DNA of 64,000 bases from Verrucomicrobiota bacterium (GCA_018240065.1 JAFEGH010000009.1:296961-360960); one strand, 5' to 3'; counted from the stretch's first letter, positions 35,292 through 44,185 are shown. Notes: generated by a model from the letters alone, not told the origin. Program-made: numbers and translations.

Positions 35292-36373
35292 ATGAGTAGG
35301 CAGGAACTATCAACTCTAGCAGCGCCTGTAGCGCCCAGTTTACCCGAGGGATTATTAGAGGAACTGCGGCAATTAATCGATGAAACCCGCGGGTTTATTG
35401 CCTCCACGGTTAATTCAGCTCTAACGATGGCCTTTTGGAGGGTTGGAGATCGTATTCGAAAAGTAATTTTACAGGAGGAGCGTGCAGGGTATGGTCTGGA
35501 AATTGTCGTTACGCTGTCACGACAATTGGTGGTAGATTACGGCAAGAGCTTTACGGACAAGAACTTACGTCGCATGATTCAGTTCTCTGAAATGTTCCCA
35601 GATGACCAAATTGTCGTTACTTTGTCACGACAATTGAGTTGGAGCCATTTTGTCGCCCTCTTACCAATCAAAGATTGTATCAAACGAGATTTTTACGCCG
35701 AAATGTGTCGTATAGAAAAATGGAATGTCCGCACTCTCAGAAAAAAGATCGATTCCATGTTATTTGAGCGTACAGCATTGTCCAAAAAACCGAGTCTTTA
35801 GTTGAGGCTGAAATCGCCCAGCTTCGACAAGAAGATCGTCTTTCTCCCGACCTCGTGCTTCGAGACCCTTATTTCCTGGAATTTTTGAATCTCAACGATC
35901 GCTATATGGAAAAAGACCTTGAGGACGCCATCATGCGCGACCTCGAACAGTTTCTTCTCGAATTTGGTACTGGCTTTAGTTTTTTAGCTCGTCAAAAGTG
36001 TATTGTTGTCGATGATATCGATTTCCACCTCGACCTCCTCTTTTTCCATCGTCGTCTTCGCAGACTTATTGCTATCGAACTAAAAGTCGGCGATTTCAAG
36101 CCAGAATACAAAGGACAAATGGAGCTTTATCTACGTTGGTTAGACAAGTATGAGCGTCAGCCGAACGAGGAGTCTCCTATTGGTCTCATCTTGTGCACGG
36201 GCAAAAACCAGGAGTGTATCGAACTTCTCGAACTGGATAAAGCGGGCATTCATGTTGCTGAATATCTGACAGCATTGCCTTCTAAAGAAGCGCTCCGTCA
36301 ACAGTTGCAACAGGCACGTAAACGTGCGCGTCATCGTCTAGAGGAATCGGCGTGTGAGCAGCTCTCTCTATGA
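35292..36373 (+). pseudogene. DUF1016 (YhcG-like) PDDEXK nuclease split by a one-base frameshift
   Basis: The first part (35292-35801) is the DUF1016 N-terminal domain (FWRVGDRIRKVIL, IVVTLSRQL twice, KNLRRMIQF, WSHFVALLPIKD). It stops at TAG 35799. The second frame continues as ESLVEAEIAQLRQEDRLSPDL into the nuclease domain (FHLDLLFFHRRL, AIELKVGDFKPEYKGQM). A seventh A in the AAAAAA tract at 35784-35789 would restore one 360-residue protein. Family members are found near restriction-modification and defence genes. This may be a dead gene, a phase-variable tract, or a homopolymer base-calling error. Confidence 0.9.
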
Positions 36374-36447
36374 AGCCTGCGACATCCTCAATGAATTCGA
36401 ACAGGCGGTACACGAGCAAAGTCCTTTTGGAGCTTTGAGAAGCTCGC

Positions 36448-36774
36448 ATGGAACGAAAAAAAGAGGCAAAAATGACTGGAGAAAAAGAAACTGATTATCA
36501 AGTAGATGAAGATAACATTTTTGCCGCAATTGGGCGTAAGGACGCTGATGAACTTGTTGCTCGATCCGAACTTCTAGAAGAAGTCGGTGATCTTATCGAA
36601 AAAAGTGGGTTGACTCAACGCGCTATGTCCAAAAAACTTGGAATTAAACAATCCGAAGTCTTCATGCTCGTAAATGGCCATTTATCAGAATTTAGCACAG
36701 ACGTTCTTCTTCGTTATCTCGGTGCAATTTCGGTGCAACGAGATGCCTATTGCACCAGCTCTATTTCGGAATAA
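36448..36774 (+). CDS. XRE/HigA-like helix-turn-helix regulator (orphan antitoxin)
   Basis: The 108-residue protein has DADELVARSELLEEVGDLIEKSGLTQRAMSKKLGIKQSEVFMLVNG and FSTDVLLRYLGA, the pattern of the XRE family that pairs with Gp49-like HigB toxins. No toxin gene lies upstream. It ends 77 bp before the right repeat of the element. It may repress its own promoter or serve as an orphan antitoxin protecting against homologous toxins. Confidence 0.8.
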   Translation: MERKKEAKMTGEKETDYQVDEDNIFAAIGRKDADELVARSELLEEVGDLIEKSGLTQRAMSKKLGIKQSEVFMLVNGHLSEFSTDVLLRYLGAISVQRDAYCTSSISE

Positions 36775-36851
36775 TCGGTTGCATCCAACAAGCAAGTTCT
36801 TCATAATGACGCGCATAACGATTGGATGAAACTGGATAAAGTGAGAATCGC

Positions 36852-36898
36852 TCTCACTTTTAATGAGAGGGTCGATGGTTCGAGTCCATCAAGTCTCA
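36852..36898 (+). repeat. attR: second 47-bp direct repeat
   Basis: Identical to 24486-24532. It contains only the anticodon-arm-to-3'-end part of tRNA-Lys, so it cannot be a functional tRNA. Confidence 0.95.
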
Positions 36899-36904
36899 TA
36901 GACA

Positions 36905-36934
36905 AAAAACCAGCCATAAGGCTGGTTTTTTTTT
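36905..36934 (+). terminator. Probable original tRNA-Lys terminator, displaced by the element
   Basis: The CCAGCC/GGCTGG hairpin (loop ATAA) is preceded by an A-run and followed by eight or more T residues. It lies directly after the right att copy, where the chromosome downstream of tRNA-Lys should resume. The larger sequence around it (about 36889-36948) is a long inverted repeat whose arms contain the tRNA 3' end. Confidence 0.75.
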
Positions 36935-37280
36935 GTCTATGAGACTTGAGCAAGACACAGTGTGTCTTGCGTATGGACTCGAAGTGAAGCGGGCTTCCCC
37001 GCGAACCGGCTCGAGGGACGGGACGACGGAGTCGCCCGCGTGAGAGGAGTCCATCTTGAAGGTTTGATCGCCCGTCTCGTTTTTTTTGTCTATGAGACTT
37101 GAGCAAGACACAGTGTGTCTTGGCGTATGGACACGAAGTGAAGCGGGCTTCCCCGCGAACCGGCTCGAGGGACGGGACGACGGAGTCGCCCGCGTGAGAG
37201 GAGTCCATCTAGAAGGTTTGATCGCCCGTCTCGTTTTTTTTTGTCTATGAGACTTGAGTCAAGACACAGTGTGTCTAGTA
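36935..37280 (+). repeat. ~154-bp tandem repeats carrying a reversed tRNA-Lys 3' end and palindromes
   Basis: Two full copies (36935-37087 and 37088-37242) and a partial third (from 37243) each start with GTCTATGAGACTTGA, the reverse complement of the att junction. After this comes a 9-bp hairpin (GCAAGACAC/GTGTCTTGC) and then TGGACTCGAA, also from the reversed tRNA. Each unit also holds GCGGG/CCCGC and CGAC/GTCG hairpins and an outer ATGGACTC/GAGTCCAT pair. Copies differ at only a few positions. No ORF of meaning is present. Confidence 0.85.
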
Positions 37281-37449
37281 TACGGCCTTAAAGTCCAGGC
37301 TAGCAAGTCCGCGAACGAAGACAGCCAACCGGATAATAGTGCTTAAGGGTTATGCTCTGATCGGTAGGGTAGCATTAAGGATTTATCAGAGTTAAATGCT
37401 CCGAAACTGATTTTTTGCAAAAAGGGACTTTTTATTACCCCCTCTTAAT

Positions 37450-38559
37450 TTAAGATTGGGCCATATCATTGATCTGACTTATTGGTCGAATTCCAAAGTA
37501 CCCTTTAGCTTTGCTCAGCATTTCTTCAGTTTTTGCGTTAAGCTCCGTGGAAGAGATATTGGGATTTCTCTCTTGAACCAATACACCTTTACCATAAATG
37601 ACGTCGTCGACAGCGTGTTTTTTCAATTCGTGTACAAAAGTCTGTAAATCGGGATATTCGAAGAGACCCTTGTTACCGTCTATAGAGTCATATAAATAAT
37701 ACCCGCTCTTCCCGAATTGAAATCCGATCAGATGATTTTGAATATGCATGCATCCCACATAGTCGTCGTGACCTGGAAATTGGTCGGCGACTTCTTGAAG
37801 AGCATTGCGATAGGTCGAGGAATCAGCTAGTACTAAGAATTTGCTGGACTCAGGAAAAGTACTGCTGTGATAATCCTTACCGATATGTTTGAGATCTTTT
37901 TCAAGTTGATTTCTGATTTGTTTTTTAACTTGTTCCCATTCCTCATCAGATTTTACTTGTATAGCAGGAGGAGGTGTCCCTGAGGACATGCTCTTTTTGA
38001 TTATTTCTACGTTTCTTTCATTTAATTCTATTTTTTTTTGGAAAAGTTGAATTTCAGAACAAAAGTCTAAGCCATCCTTTTTTACGCATAGTTTTTGTAA
38101 AGCATGGTGATAAAAAATATCTTCGTAATTTAAAAGAGAGACGCTTTCTTTTAGTGAAAGGCTTTCTTTTTTGTGTATTTTATCAAAAAGGGCGTTCACG
38201 ATACCGCTGCAGGTACCTTTCGAAAATTCATACTTAAAGTGACCCAAAACTTTATCTTCCGTAAACAATTTTTCTTTCGTTAAAAAGTTCTGATATTCAT
38301 TAGGGAAATTATTCTGAAGTCTGATTAATGCCCTTTTTAAGTCTTCATCTTGATTACCATCGGTATTAAATCGGTGAGGGATTAATTGATATTTAATTTG
38401 ATTCTTGTGAGTAGTAGCCGGAGTTGCCTTCCCGAAAATGCCAGGCATCAAAGTCTTGATGATATGTCCCGAATTAAAAAAAAGGTCTGCAGCGACTCCT
38501 AAAGCTGTGATTCCCAATACATGTCTAATTCCGATATTAGATGTCAAACTATGAGCCAT
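37450..38559 (-). CDS. YopT-like (C58-type) cysteine protease candidate
   Basis: The 369-residue protein has an N-terminal hydrophobic segment (~14-36) and a domain with Cys117 in SKGTCSGIVNALFDK, His276 in QNHLIGFQFG and Asp291 in YLYDSIDGNKGLFEY. The order and the 15-residue His-Asp gap match the Cys/His/Asp triad of YopT/AvrPphB (C58) proteases. A helical insertion separates Cys and His. No classical signal peptide is seen. It is AT-rich and lies just outside the island next to the att-derived repeats, consistent with horizontal arrival. Such enzymes are typically type III effectors cleaving host proteins. Specificity is unknown. Confidence 0.7.
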   Translation of the reverse strand: MAHSLTSNIGIRHVLGITALGVAADLFFNSGHIIKTLMPGIFGKATPATTHKNQIKYQLIPHRFNTDGNQDEDLKRALIRLQNNFPNEYQNFLTKEKLFTEDKVLGHFKYEFSKGTCSGIVNALFDKIHKKESLSLKESVSLLNYEDIFYHHALQKLCVKKDGLDFCSEIQLFQKKIELNERNVEIIKKSMSSGTPPPAIQVKSDEEWEQVKKQIRNQLEKDLKHIGKDYHSSTFPESSKFLVLADSSTYRNALQEVADQFPGHDDYVGCMHIQNHLIGFQFGKSGYYLYDSIDGNKGLFEYPDLQTFVHELKKHAVDDVIYGKGVLVQERNPNISSTELNAKTEEMLSKAKGYFGIRPISQINDMAQS

Positions 38560-38889
38560 ATAATCTCCTTGTATTACATTAGTGATGGTAATTATACTAT
38601 TTTTTTTGGTATAATTAAATGATTTTTTTTGTGGCCACTTAATTTTTTATGGTCTATCTTATTACGTCATTTTTGGGCTCATCATTAATAAACTGCAGAT
38701 TTTTTTGTTATCTGACGTTAAGGACCAGTGAGATATGCCTCTTTGAGATGAGATTGAGTCTAGTTTAAATTTTAAATATTTTGCTATAACATTTAAATGT
38801 AAGTTTTGTGTTTTTGTGTTTTTTAATTTCTTTTTCTGGTATTATAAACGTTCAAAAGAAAATCAGTCCCCCATAATAAGGAGTTTAAC
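38560..38889. other. AT-rich divergent promoter region
   Basis: This is 330 bp of very AT-rich DNA between the divergent YopT-like gene and the coiled-coil gene. A TATTATAAA near 38840 may be the -10 region of the downstream gene. No RNA or ORF is recognised. Confidence 0.5.
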
Positions 38890-40698
38890 ATGGCTTCCCC
38901 TGCGATCCTTCAGCTAGATAATTTCCAGAAATCCTTTTACAAGGTCTACCAAGGGATTATGAGTGAATCCCCGCAATGGAAAACCGATCTCAAGCAATTG
39001 ACAGACGAAACGAAGAAGATGCTTGGCAGCGCCGAGAAGTCGGCGGGAATGAAAGAAAAATTGTTGAGTTCGATCTCCCAGCTTAGCGAAAAAGAACTCG
39101 ATCCTAAAAAAGCCAAAGAGGCTTTGTTGAGCATATTTAGCGGGATCGACGAAATGCAAGCAAACTTGATGAAGCTTAAAACTCCAGAGGCGATTGCTTC
39201 TGAAATGCAAAAGAAGGTTGAAGCCGTTTTCACAAGCAAAGCTCAGATGCCCCGAGTCGCTTCCGGAATATCGACAGGAAGAAATATTCAAATCCTTGGG
39301 GAGCTCGCAGCCCAACAGCAAAGCGAACATAAGCTCGATGGAGAAGAGCTTGCCAAGAAGGTCGGCAGGCAAGCGTTGAATCCATTTGCCTTAGTCGCTC
39401 CTAAGCAACTGATAGGCGAAATCCAATTTAAATTCGCATCGAGAGTCCATAATAAGGCGATTGAAAATATCCAGGGCCTTTCCAGCGATGTGGAAAAGTT
39501 GATGCAGAACACGACGGTCCCGCTTTCTTATCAGGAACTTCAACAACTCCTGAACGAGGCTCGCGGCGGCATGCAGACTGCTCAGGACATTATCATTGAT
39601 CTTAGCGCATATGATGATCTGAATGCAGCTGATCTAAAAAAGCAAGTCCAATCCCTTAAAGATAAGCTGGAAGTGGCTGTGGTTAATTTCTCCCAGAAAA
39701 TGGACGCATTGATCGGCAGCGAAAAATGTGAACAGGCTATGGAAGACTTGGAAGCACGTGGGTCTGAGGAGGATAAGGAACAGTTCAATACGACGATCGA
39801 CGTCTATCAGCAGACAGGAACTCGCGCCATCGCCTTGGTCAAAGTTGAAAAGGATGTTCTGGCTGCCGAGAATGAGCTTAAACAAGTTACCGAAGCTCCA
39901 GATAAGAAAGATATCTCAGGAGCTCAAAAGGCGATTCTGACGACAAGCATTGCGCTTGAACAGACAAGCAAAGCTTTAACAGCATTTACCGAAATATCAG
40001 CTGCCCTTCCGGCCACTAAAAAAGCAAACCCTCTTCTTGCAAAGCTCAGAAATGCCCAAAAGAAGCTGGTCGATCAATCTAAGGTTGTCCTGGAGAATCC
40101 GGAGCTGAAACAAGCCCTCGAGCAGAATCCGGAAGCGAAAAAAGTCTTTCAGGATACTGTCGTGAGGCGAGCAGAAACTGCCGTTTTAGAAGTCAAGCAA
40201 GCGGTCGAAGCTATCGATAATCCAACCCAGAACGTGGAATTCTCTGTTAGACAAAAGGAGTTCTTCGCATTCGTTCAGAAAACAATTGCGGAGGAGAGCA
40301 AGCTTGAAGGGAAATTGAAGACTGATATCACCAAGTTTGCGCAAAGAGCGATCCCGTTGATGAGGATTCAAGAGTTGAAACAGCTTTCAAAGGCAGACAG
40401 TTTTTCGATTTCTTACATGATGATCGATTATATCAATGTCCTAAACTATATCTATGAGAAGCTGGAAGACGCAGGAAAAAAGTCTCCTGAAGAGTGCAGA
40501 GCTTTGAATGGTTTAATGAGTAACGATGGCATTCATGATCTCGCAAAATTTATGGCGGATGAATATTATCCTGAATTTATAAAATTAAAGCCGGAAATCC
40601 AGGCCTTGGTCGGGACAGAGCTCTTGAGTGAATTTAATGCCAAACTGAACAAAGTATGGGACATGGCAGATAAGGTCAAAGGCATATTGAAATCCTAA
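38890..40698 (+). CDS. Large helical/coiled-coil protein of unknown function
   Basis: The 602-residue protein is almost entirely helical, rich in Lys, Glu, Ala and Gln, with coiled-coil tendency (about 20-115, 220-300, 320-460). It has no signal peptide or membrane segment. The start follows AATAAGGAG at good spacing. I recognise no family. It stands as a single transcription unit between an AT-rich promoter region and a terminator at 40717. A secreted scaffold or inclusion-membrane-associated protein would fit a chlamydia, but nothing proves it. Confidence 0.72.
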   Translation: MASPAILQLDNFQKSFYKVYQGIMSESPQWKTDLKQLTDETKKMLGSAEKSAGMKEKLLSSISQLSEKELDPKKAKEALLSIFSGIDEMQANLMKLKTPEAIASEMQKKVEAVFTSKAQMPRVASGISTGRNIQILGELAAQQQSEHKLDGEELAKKVGRQALNPFALVAPKQLIGEIQFKFASRVHNKAIENIQGLSSDVEKLMQNTTVPLSYQELQQLLNEARGGMQTAQDIIIDLSAYDDLNAADLKKQVQSLKDKLEVAVVNFSQKMDALIGSEKCEQAMEDLEARGSEEDKEQFNTTIDVYQQTGTRAIALVKVEKDVLAAENELKQVTEAPDKKDISGAQKAILTTSIALEQTSKALTAFTEISAALPATKKANPLLAKLRNAQKKLVDQSKVVLENPELKQALEQNPEAKKVFQDTVVRRAETAVLEVKQAVEAIDNPTQNVEFSVRQKEFFAFVQKTIAEESKLEGKLKTDITKFAQRAIPLMRIQELKQLSKADSFSISYMMIDYINVLNYIYEKLEDAGKKSPEECRALNGLMSNDGIHDLAKFMADEYYPEFIKLKPEIQALVGTELLSEFNAKLNKVWDMADKVKGILKS

Positions 40699-40716
40699 TT
40701 GCTATTCTTTTTAATA

Positions 40717-40757
40717 GGCCAGAATACCTCTTCTCAGAGCTTTCTGGCCTTTTCTTT
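40717..40757 (+). terminator. Terminator after the coiled-coil gene
   Basis: The 8-bp stem GGCCAGAA/TTCTGGCC is followed by TTTTCTTTT. Confidence 0.8.
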
Positions 40758-40991
40758 TATTCTTTGAATGCAGAAATACCCTTGCACGCGCTTTTAAGCG
40801 TTCGATATTTGATCTCGTGTTAGATTAGCTCTTGTCCAATTCTATGGCGCGGATGCTTAGGCGTATGAATTTTCATTGCGCTCTCTCTCTATCTTCGTTT
40901 ACTCCATGAATGCAATTAAAAAATTGACAATCAACCGATTATGAGGTAAATAATTTTGAAAAATTAACGTTACTTATTCCAAGAGGTGGAT

Positions 40992-43964
40992 ATGCTTCGA
41001 ACGGATCAAACTCATCAAGTTCCGCTTAAGAAAAAAAAATGGGCGCGCAAATTTTCTCGATTTCTAAGAGAGAGCTGCCACTTTCTGACAACCTGTGCAA
41101 TTGCCTTCGGATCCTTCTTTGTTCTTGTCCAGGCAGGATGCCCTGACCCGAATTTCACGACAGGATATTTGGGCGATCTGGGTACGACGTCAGGAAATTG
41201 CCAAACTTTTCCACTGCCGCCTTTAAGTGCATTCGGTTCCCTTTCCGTTAACCAAAATTCCCCTCTGCAGCCAGTCAATCGGCTTAACCCCACTCAACTG
41301 CCTACGACGAACAATTTTCAGAATTTCCAAAATCCCTGCGCTATCAATCAAAATACCTGGAGCAATACCGGGACGACGGGAATTCCTGCTGGGGCGGGCG
41401 TTCTCCGGATGAGGTCTGGACCATTCCTCGTCGGTATGGCAAGGACAGGACCAGTCGCGACGGTGGCCCAATTCAATTACAACAACAATAAGGATTTTCC
41501 CAATTTGACCGCTGACAACAGGATGACTTTCTTCTTCAGCGCGACGGAGATCAACGGAATAGGTAACGACTACTGCAATATCGCGACCAATGTCGTGAAC
41601 TCGGAGACCTGCATTGTCTCTTATACTTCAAAAACTAATCCGCAGGCCCAGATCCTGGATTACAACCTCACAGGAAATCCTTTCCATGATGTGTATTATC
41701 AAAACCTCCATCCTGTTTTAGCGATCAGTAATCCACTATTAGTGGAAGGGCAGGGAGTATTGATCAGTATCGATGGAGGGCCTGTCCAAAAGAAGGCATT
41801 CGGGTCTACTGTGTCAGGAAAATACTTTCAGTTTTTTGCTCAGAGATACACTCCTTTGGGGCCTGCAACATTTGTCGTTTACGCGGTCAATTCTACTGAC
41901 AGCGGCATTACTTTCACTCTGCTCCAAAACGCATCCGATCATATTCTCTTCACATGTACAAGTCCCTACACTGGATTTATTCGATTGGCGTCTGTCTCAA
42001 CAAATGATCCCGCCCCGGCCTCTGGGAATACCTGGGTTCAGAACTCCTATTTTATGCCGGAGGATATAGGCAATTCGGCCGACACATCGAATCCCCCTTC
42101 TACCTGTGCAATTGAAGACCCGGCGTGCGGTCTTGTTGTGACTTCCGCCTCCTGGTGGAAAACCGCTCAGGTCCATTCGATCTCACCGACAGGGATGAGC
42201 TTTTATATGCTGTTTCCTACGGCCTGGGCGAACTCCTTCACCTCCCTGGCGATTAAAACGATGGGCGCCACATGGATGAACACTGCCGGAACCAACCAGT
42301 TCCCCACCTCGCAGGCGCTCTCCGACGTGCTGCATATTATTTCAACCATCAATCCCGGCGCGGCTAATGGCTATTATTCGAACTTCTTCACTGCATTGAA
42401 CCCCTCTGGAATGGCGCCTTATACCGATGGCAGCGATTTTGTGACGAACTTCTTTACGTTGCAATTTGACATGTTCATGGGAAATAATTTGGCGACGACT
42501 GTGCCTCAGACTATCTCTGCCTTTCAAACGGCGAGCAGGGTGCTGCCCAGCTATACGATTACGGCGCCTGTCAATAATATTGCCGTTTATACCGCGCACC
42601 GTCTCAATATTCCGGTCCGCGCAGATATCAGCACGACGGCCAATTCAGTCAGTTGGACATACACCATTTCCCCGCTTGTCCAACCGCCCGGCGCTTCGAA
42701 CAAGGTGTTGATGTGTTTTCCATTTTGGAAGTACTTGCAGGGCACCACTCCTGGGATGGTGAACACGACGCCCGGAGGCGGTCAGCCTTTGCAGAACTTC
42801 ATTTTCAACGATACGATCAAAGGGACTCTATATGCAGCAGAGGCCATCAACGGAGTCGTCACTTTCCTCGAAGGAGGAATTCCTTCGTGGTATGGGACCG
42901 GCGCGGGCCAGGACCTCTTTATTCCTCCCACGCTCGCTTTTAGTCCACCCCAGATGTCCGCCCTTGCAACAGCGCTGACTCAAATCGGGCAGGAAGTGAT
43001 TCCTCTTCCCTTCTTCCCTGAGAACAGGCTTGATCCTGGATACAACGCCGGGAAGACATGCTACATGCTCGCCAAAACTGCGCTCTACATTGCCTTTTAC
43101 ATGAAGCAGAATGGATCGACCAATGCACAGATTGTAGCAGCGACGCAGCCTTACCTGGATAATGCGAAGAGCTGCATCAATGCGTACGTGATGGGAAGAA
43201 CGCCAGGTTCTTCTTACTTTGTCGCAGACCGCACCTGCGGCGGAATTTGCGTCAATGGAGCGGGCGGAGACGGGACATGGGCGCTCGGTCCCAATTTGCA
43301 GCAGTCCGTGGACAGCGGGGTTGATTTCGGCAACTATGTCTACAATGACCACCACTTTTTTGCCGGTTACTTTTTGCTTTCAACCGCAATGGTCACGCAG
43401 TGGGAAAAACTCTACGGAGGAGGAATTTCCTGGATCAATACGACCGTGACTGGAGCGGATAATCAAACTTATAAAGTCAGGGACATGATCGACTTTTTGT
43501 GGAGGGACGTTCACAATCCTTTCACCAATAATACCATGCAGGCGATCTATGATCTTGACATGCCCTACGACCGCTATGGCCTTCCCTGGGAAGGGCACAG
43601 CGTTGCCAACGGACTCCAGTATCAGCCGAATGCGCTGGGAAGAAACCAGGAGAGCATCTCGGAAGATTTCAATTGCTGGCTCGGGATGAACGCGTATGCT
43701 TCCTTAGTGCTGCAAACGGCGCTGACTGCGCCTGAAACGGCAAGGTATACGGCACTGTACAATTTCAGCTTGATGAACATGAAGCTGAATGCAAGCGCAG
43801 GGATCCAGTGGTTTAAAAATACCACCTATTGGAAAGGGGTGAACATGTATAGCACGTCCCCCACTTCAACCGCTCCAGCGATCCATATTGGCCAGTTTAC
43901 CCAGGCCACTGTTTCGAATGGACAAGTCAACGACCAGTCCGCGCAGAACCAGACATTCTTCTGA
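40992..43964 (+). CDS. Exported GH81 endo-beta-1,3-glucanase
   Basis: ATG at 40992 follows AAGAGG. The 990-residue protein has a basic start and hydrophobic export signal (~30-48). GH81 motifs are YNDHHFFAGYF (~783, containing the catalytic Asp) and WEGHSVANGL...NQESISEDFN (~865-885, containing the catalytic Glu pair). The N-terminal 500 residues match the beta-sandwich lobe of GH81. GH81 enzymes cut beta-1,3-glucan such as fungal and algal walls or callose. In an amoeba-associated chlamydia it might act on cyst wall or dietary glucan (inference). Two copies of a strong terminator follow. Confidence 0.88.
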   Translation: MLRTDQTHQVPLKKKKWARKFSRFLRESCHFLTTCAIAFGSFFVLVQAGCPDPNFTTGYLGDLGTTSGNCQTFPLPPLSAFGSLSVNQNSPLQPVNRLNPTQLPTTNNFQNFQNPCAINQNTWSNTGTTGIPAGAGVLRMRSGPFLVGMARTGPVATVAQFNYNNNKDFPNLTADNRMTFFFSATEINGIGNDYCNIATNVVNSETCIVSYTSKTNPQAQILDYNLTGNPFHDVYYQNLHPVLAISNPLLVEGQGVLISIDGGPVQKKAFGSTVSGKYFQFFAQRYTPLGPATFVVYAVNSTDSGITFTLLQNASDHILFTCTSPYTGFIRLASVSTNDPAPASGNTWVQNSYFMPEDIGNSADTSNPPSTCAIEDPACGLVVTSASWWKTAQVHSISPTGMSFYMLFPTAWANSFTSLAIKTMGATWMNTAGTNQFPTSQALSDVLHIISTINPGAANGYYSNFFTALNPSGMAPYTDGSDFVTNFFTLQFDMFMGNNLATTVPQTISAFQTASRVLPSYTITAPVNNIAVYTAHRLNIPVRADISTTANSVSWTYTISPLVQPPGASNKVLMCFPFWKYLQGTTPGMVNTTPGGGQPLQNFIFNDTIKGTLYAAEAINGVVTFLEGGIPSWYGTGAGQDLFIPPTLAFSPPQMSALATALTQIGQEVIPLPFFPENRLDPGYNAGKTCYMLAKTALYIAFYMKQNGSTNAQIVAATQPYLDNAKSCINAYVMGRTPGSSYFVADRTCGGICVNGAGGDGTWALGPNLQQSVDSGVDFGNYVYNDHHFFAGYFLLSTAMVTQWEKLYGGGISWINTTVTGADNQTYKVRDMIDFLWRDVHNPFTNNTMQAIYDLDMPYDRYGLPWEGHSVANGLQYQPNALGRNQESISEDFNCWLGMNAYASLVLQTALTAPETARYTALYNFSLMNMKLNASAGIQWFKNTTYWKGVNMYSTSPTSTAPAIHIGQFTQATVSNGQVNDQSAQNQTFF

Positions 43965-43982
43965 TTCGAAAGTCGACAGGAG

Positions 43983-44168
43983 TTTTCAAGATGAGGAGGC
44001 AGGATCTGCCTCCTCTTTTTTTTGTCCTGATGAAAGGGCTAATTAAGAGAAGTCCCTTTCTCTTAAGGAAATGATGTCATCCAATGAGATGACGATCGGA
44101 GGCTGTTGCACAGATCTGTAGAATGGGAGCTTTTCAAGATGAGGAGGCAGGATCTGCCTCCTTTTTTT
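43983..44168 (+). terminator. Duplicated rho-independent terminator (148-bp spacing)
   Basis: A 32-bp sequence (43983-44014 and 44131-44162) is repeated exactly. Each copy forms a 10-bp hairpin GAGGAGGCAG/CTGCCTCCTC plus a T-run facing the + strand. The sequence between shows a second weaker similarity (TGATGAAAGGGCTA vs TGACGAAAGAACTA), so a ~150-bp segment was duplicated. Confidence 0.85.
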
Positions 44169-44185
44169 GCGGCTTGACGAAAGAA

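Larger units (their letters stand above)
24486..36898 (+). mobile_element. tRNA-Lys-integrated genomic element of about 12.4 kb
   Basis: The element is bounded by identical 47-bp direct repeats (24486-24532 inside tRNA-Lys, and 36852-36898). It begins with a tyrosine recombinase next to the tRNA and carries an AlpA-like protein, a CHC2 zinc-finger protein, a Toprim/DUF3987 primase-helicase, a five-gene unrecognised operon, and decayed toxin-antitoxin and nuclease genes. No capsid, terminase large subunit, conjugation or relaxase genes are visible. It therefore looks like an integrative element with its own replication module, comparable to phage satellites or non-conjugative islands. The core block resumes structurally after 36898, where the probable original tRNA-Lys terminator lies. 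Confidence 0.92.

Noticed and set aside
36354..36494. GTG-started 46-codon ORF overlapping the end of the DUF1016 gene
   Set aside because: Short, no family resemblance and no good binding site; probably chance.
24686..36851. Prophage interpretation of the element
   Set aside because: No capsid, portal, tail or large-terminase gene can be recognised, so a prophage call is not supported.
36841..36898. Possible second tRNA-Lys gene
   Set aside because: Only the anticodon-arm-to-3'-end part is present; no acceptor 5' strand or D-arm, so it is the att repeat, not a tRNA.
36801..37208. Long reverse ORF over the att-derived repeats
   Set aside because: It is only the translation of the tandem palindromic repeats and the tRNA fragment; the internal amino-acid repeat mirrors the DNA repeat.
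36935..37280. CRISPR array
   Set aside because: Units are ~154 bp, nearly identical throughout, with no short repeat/unique spacer alternation and no cas genes.
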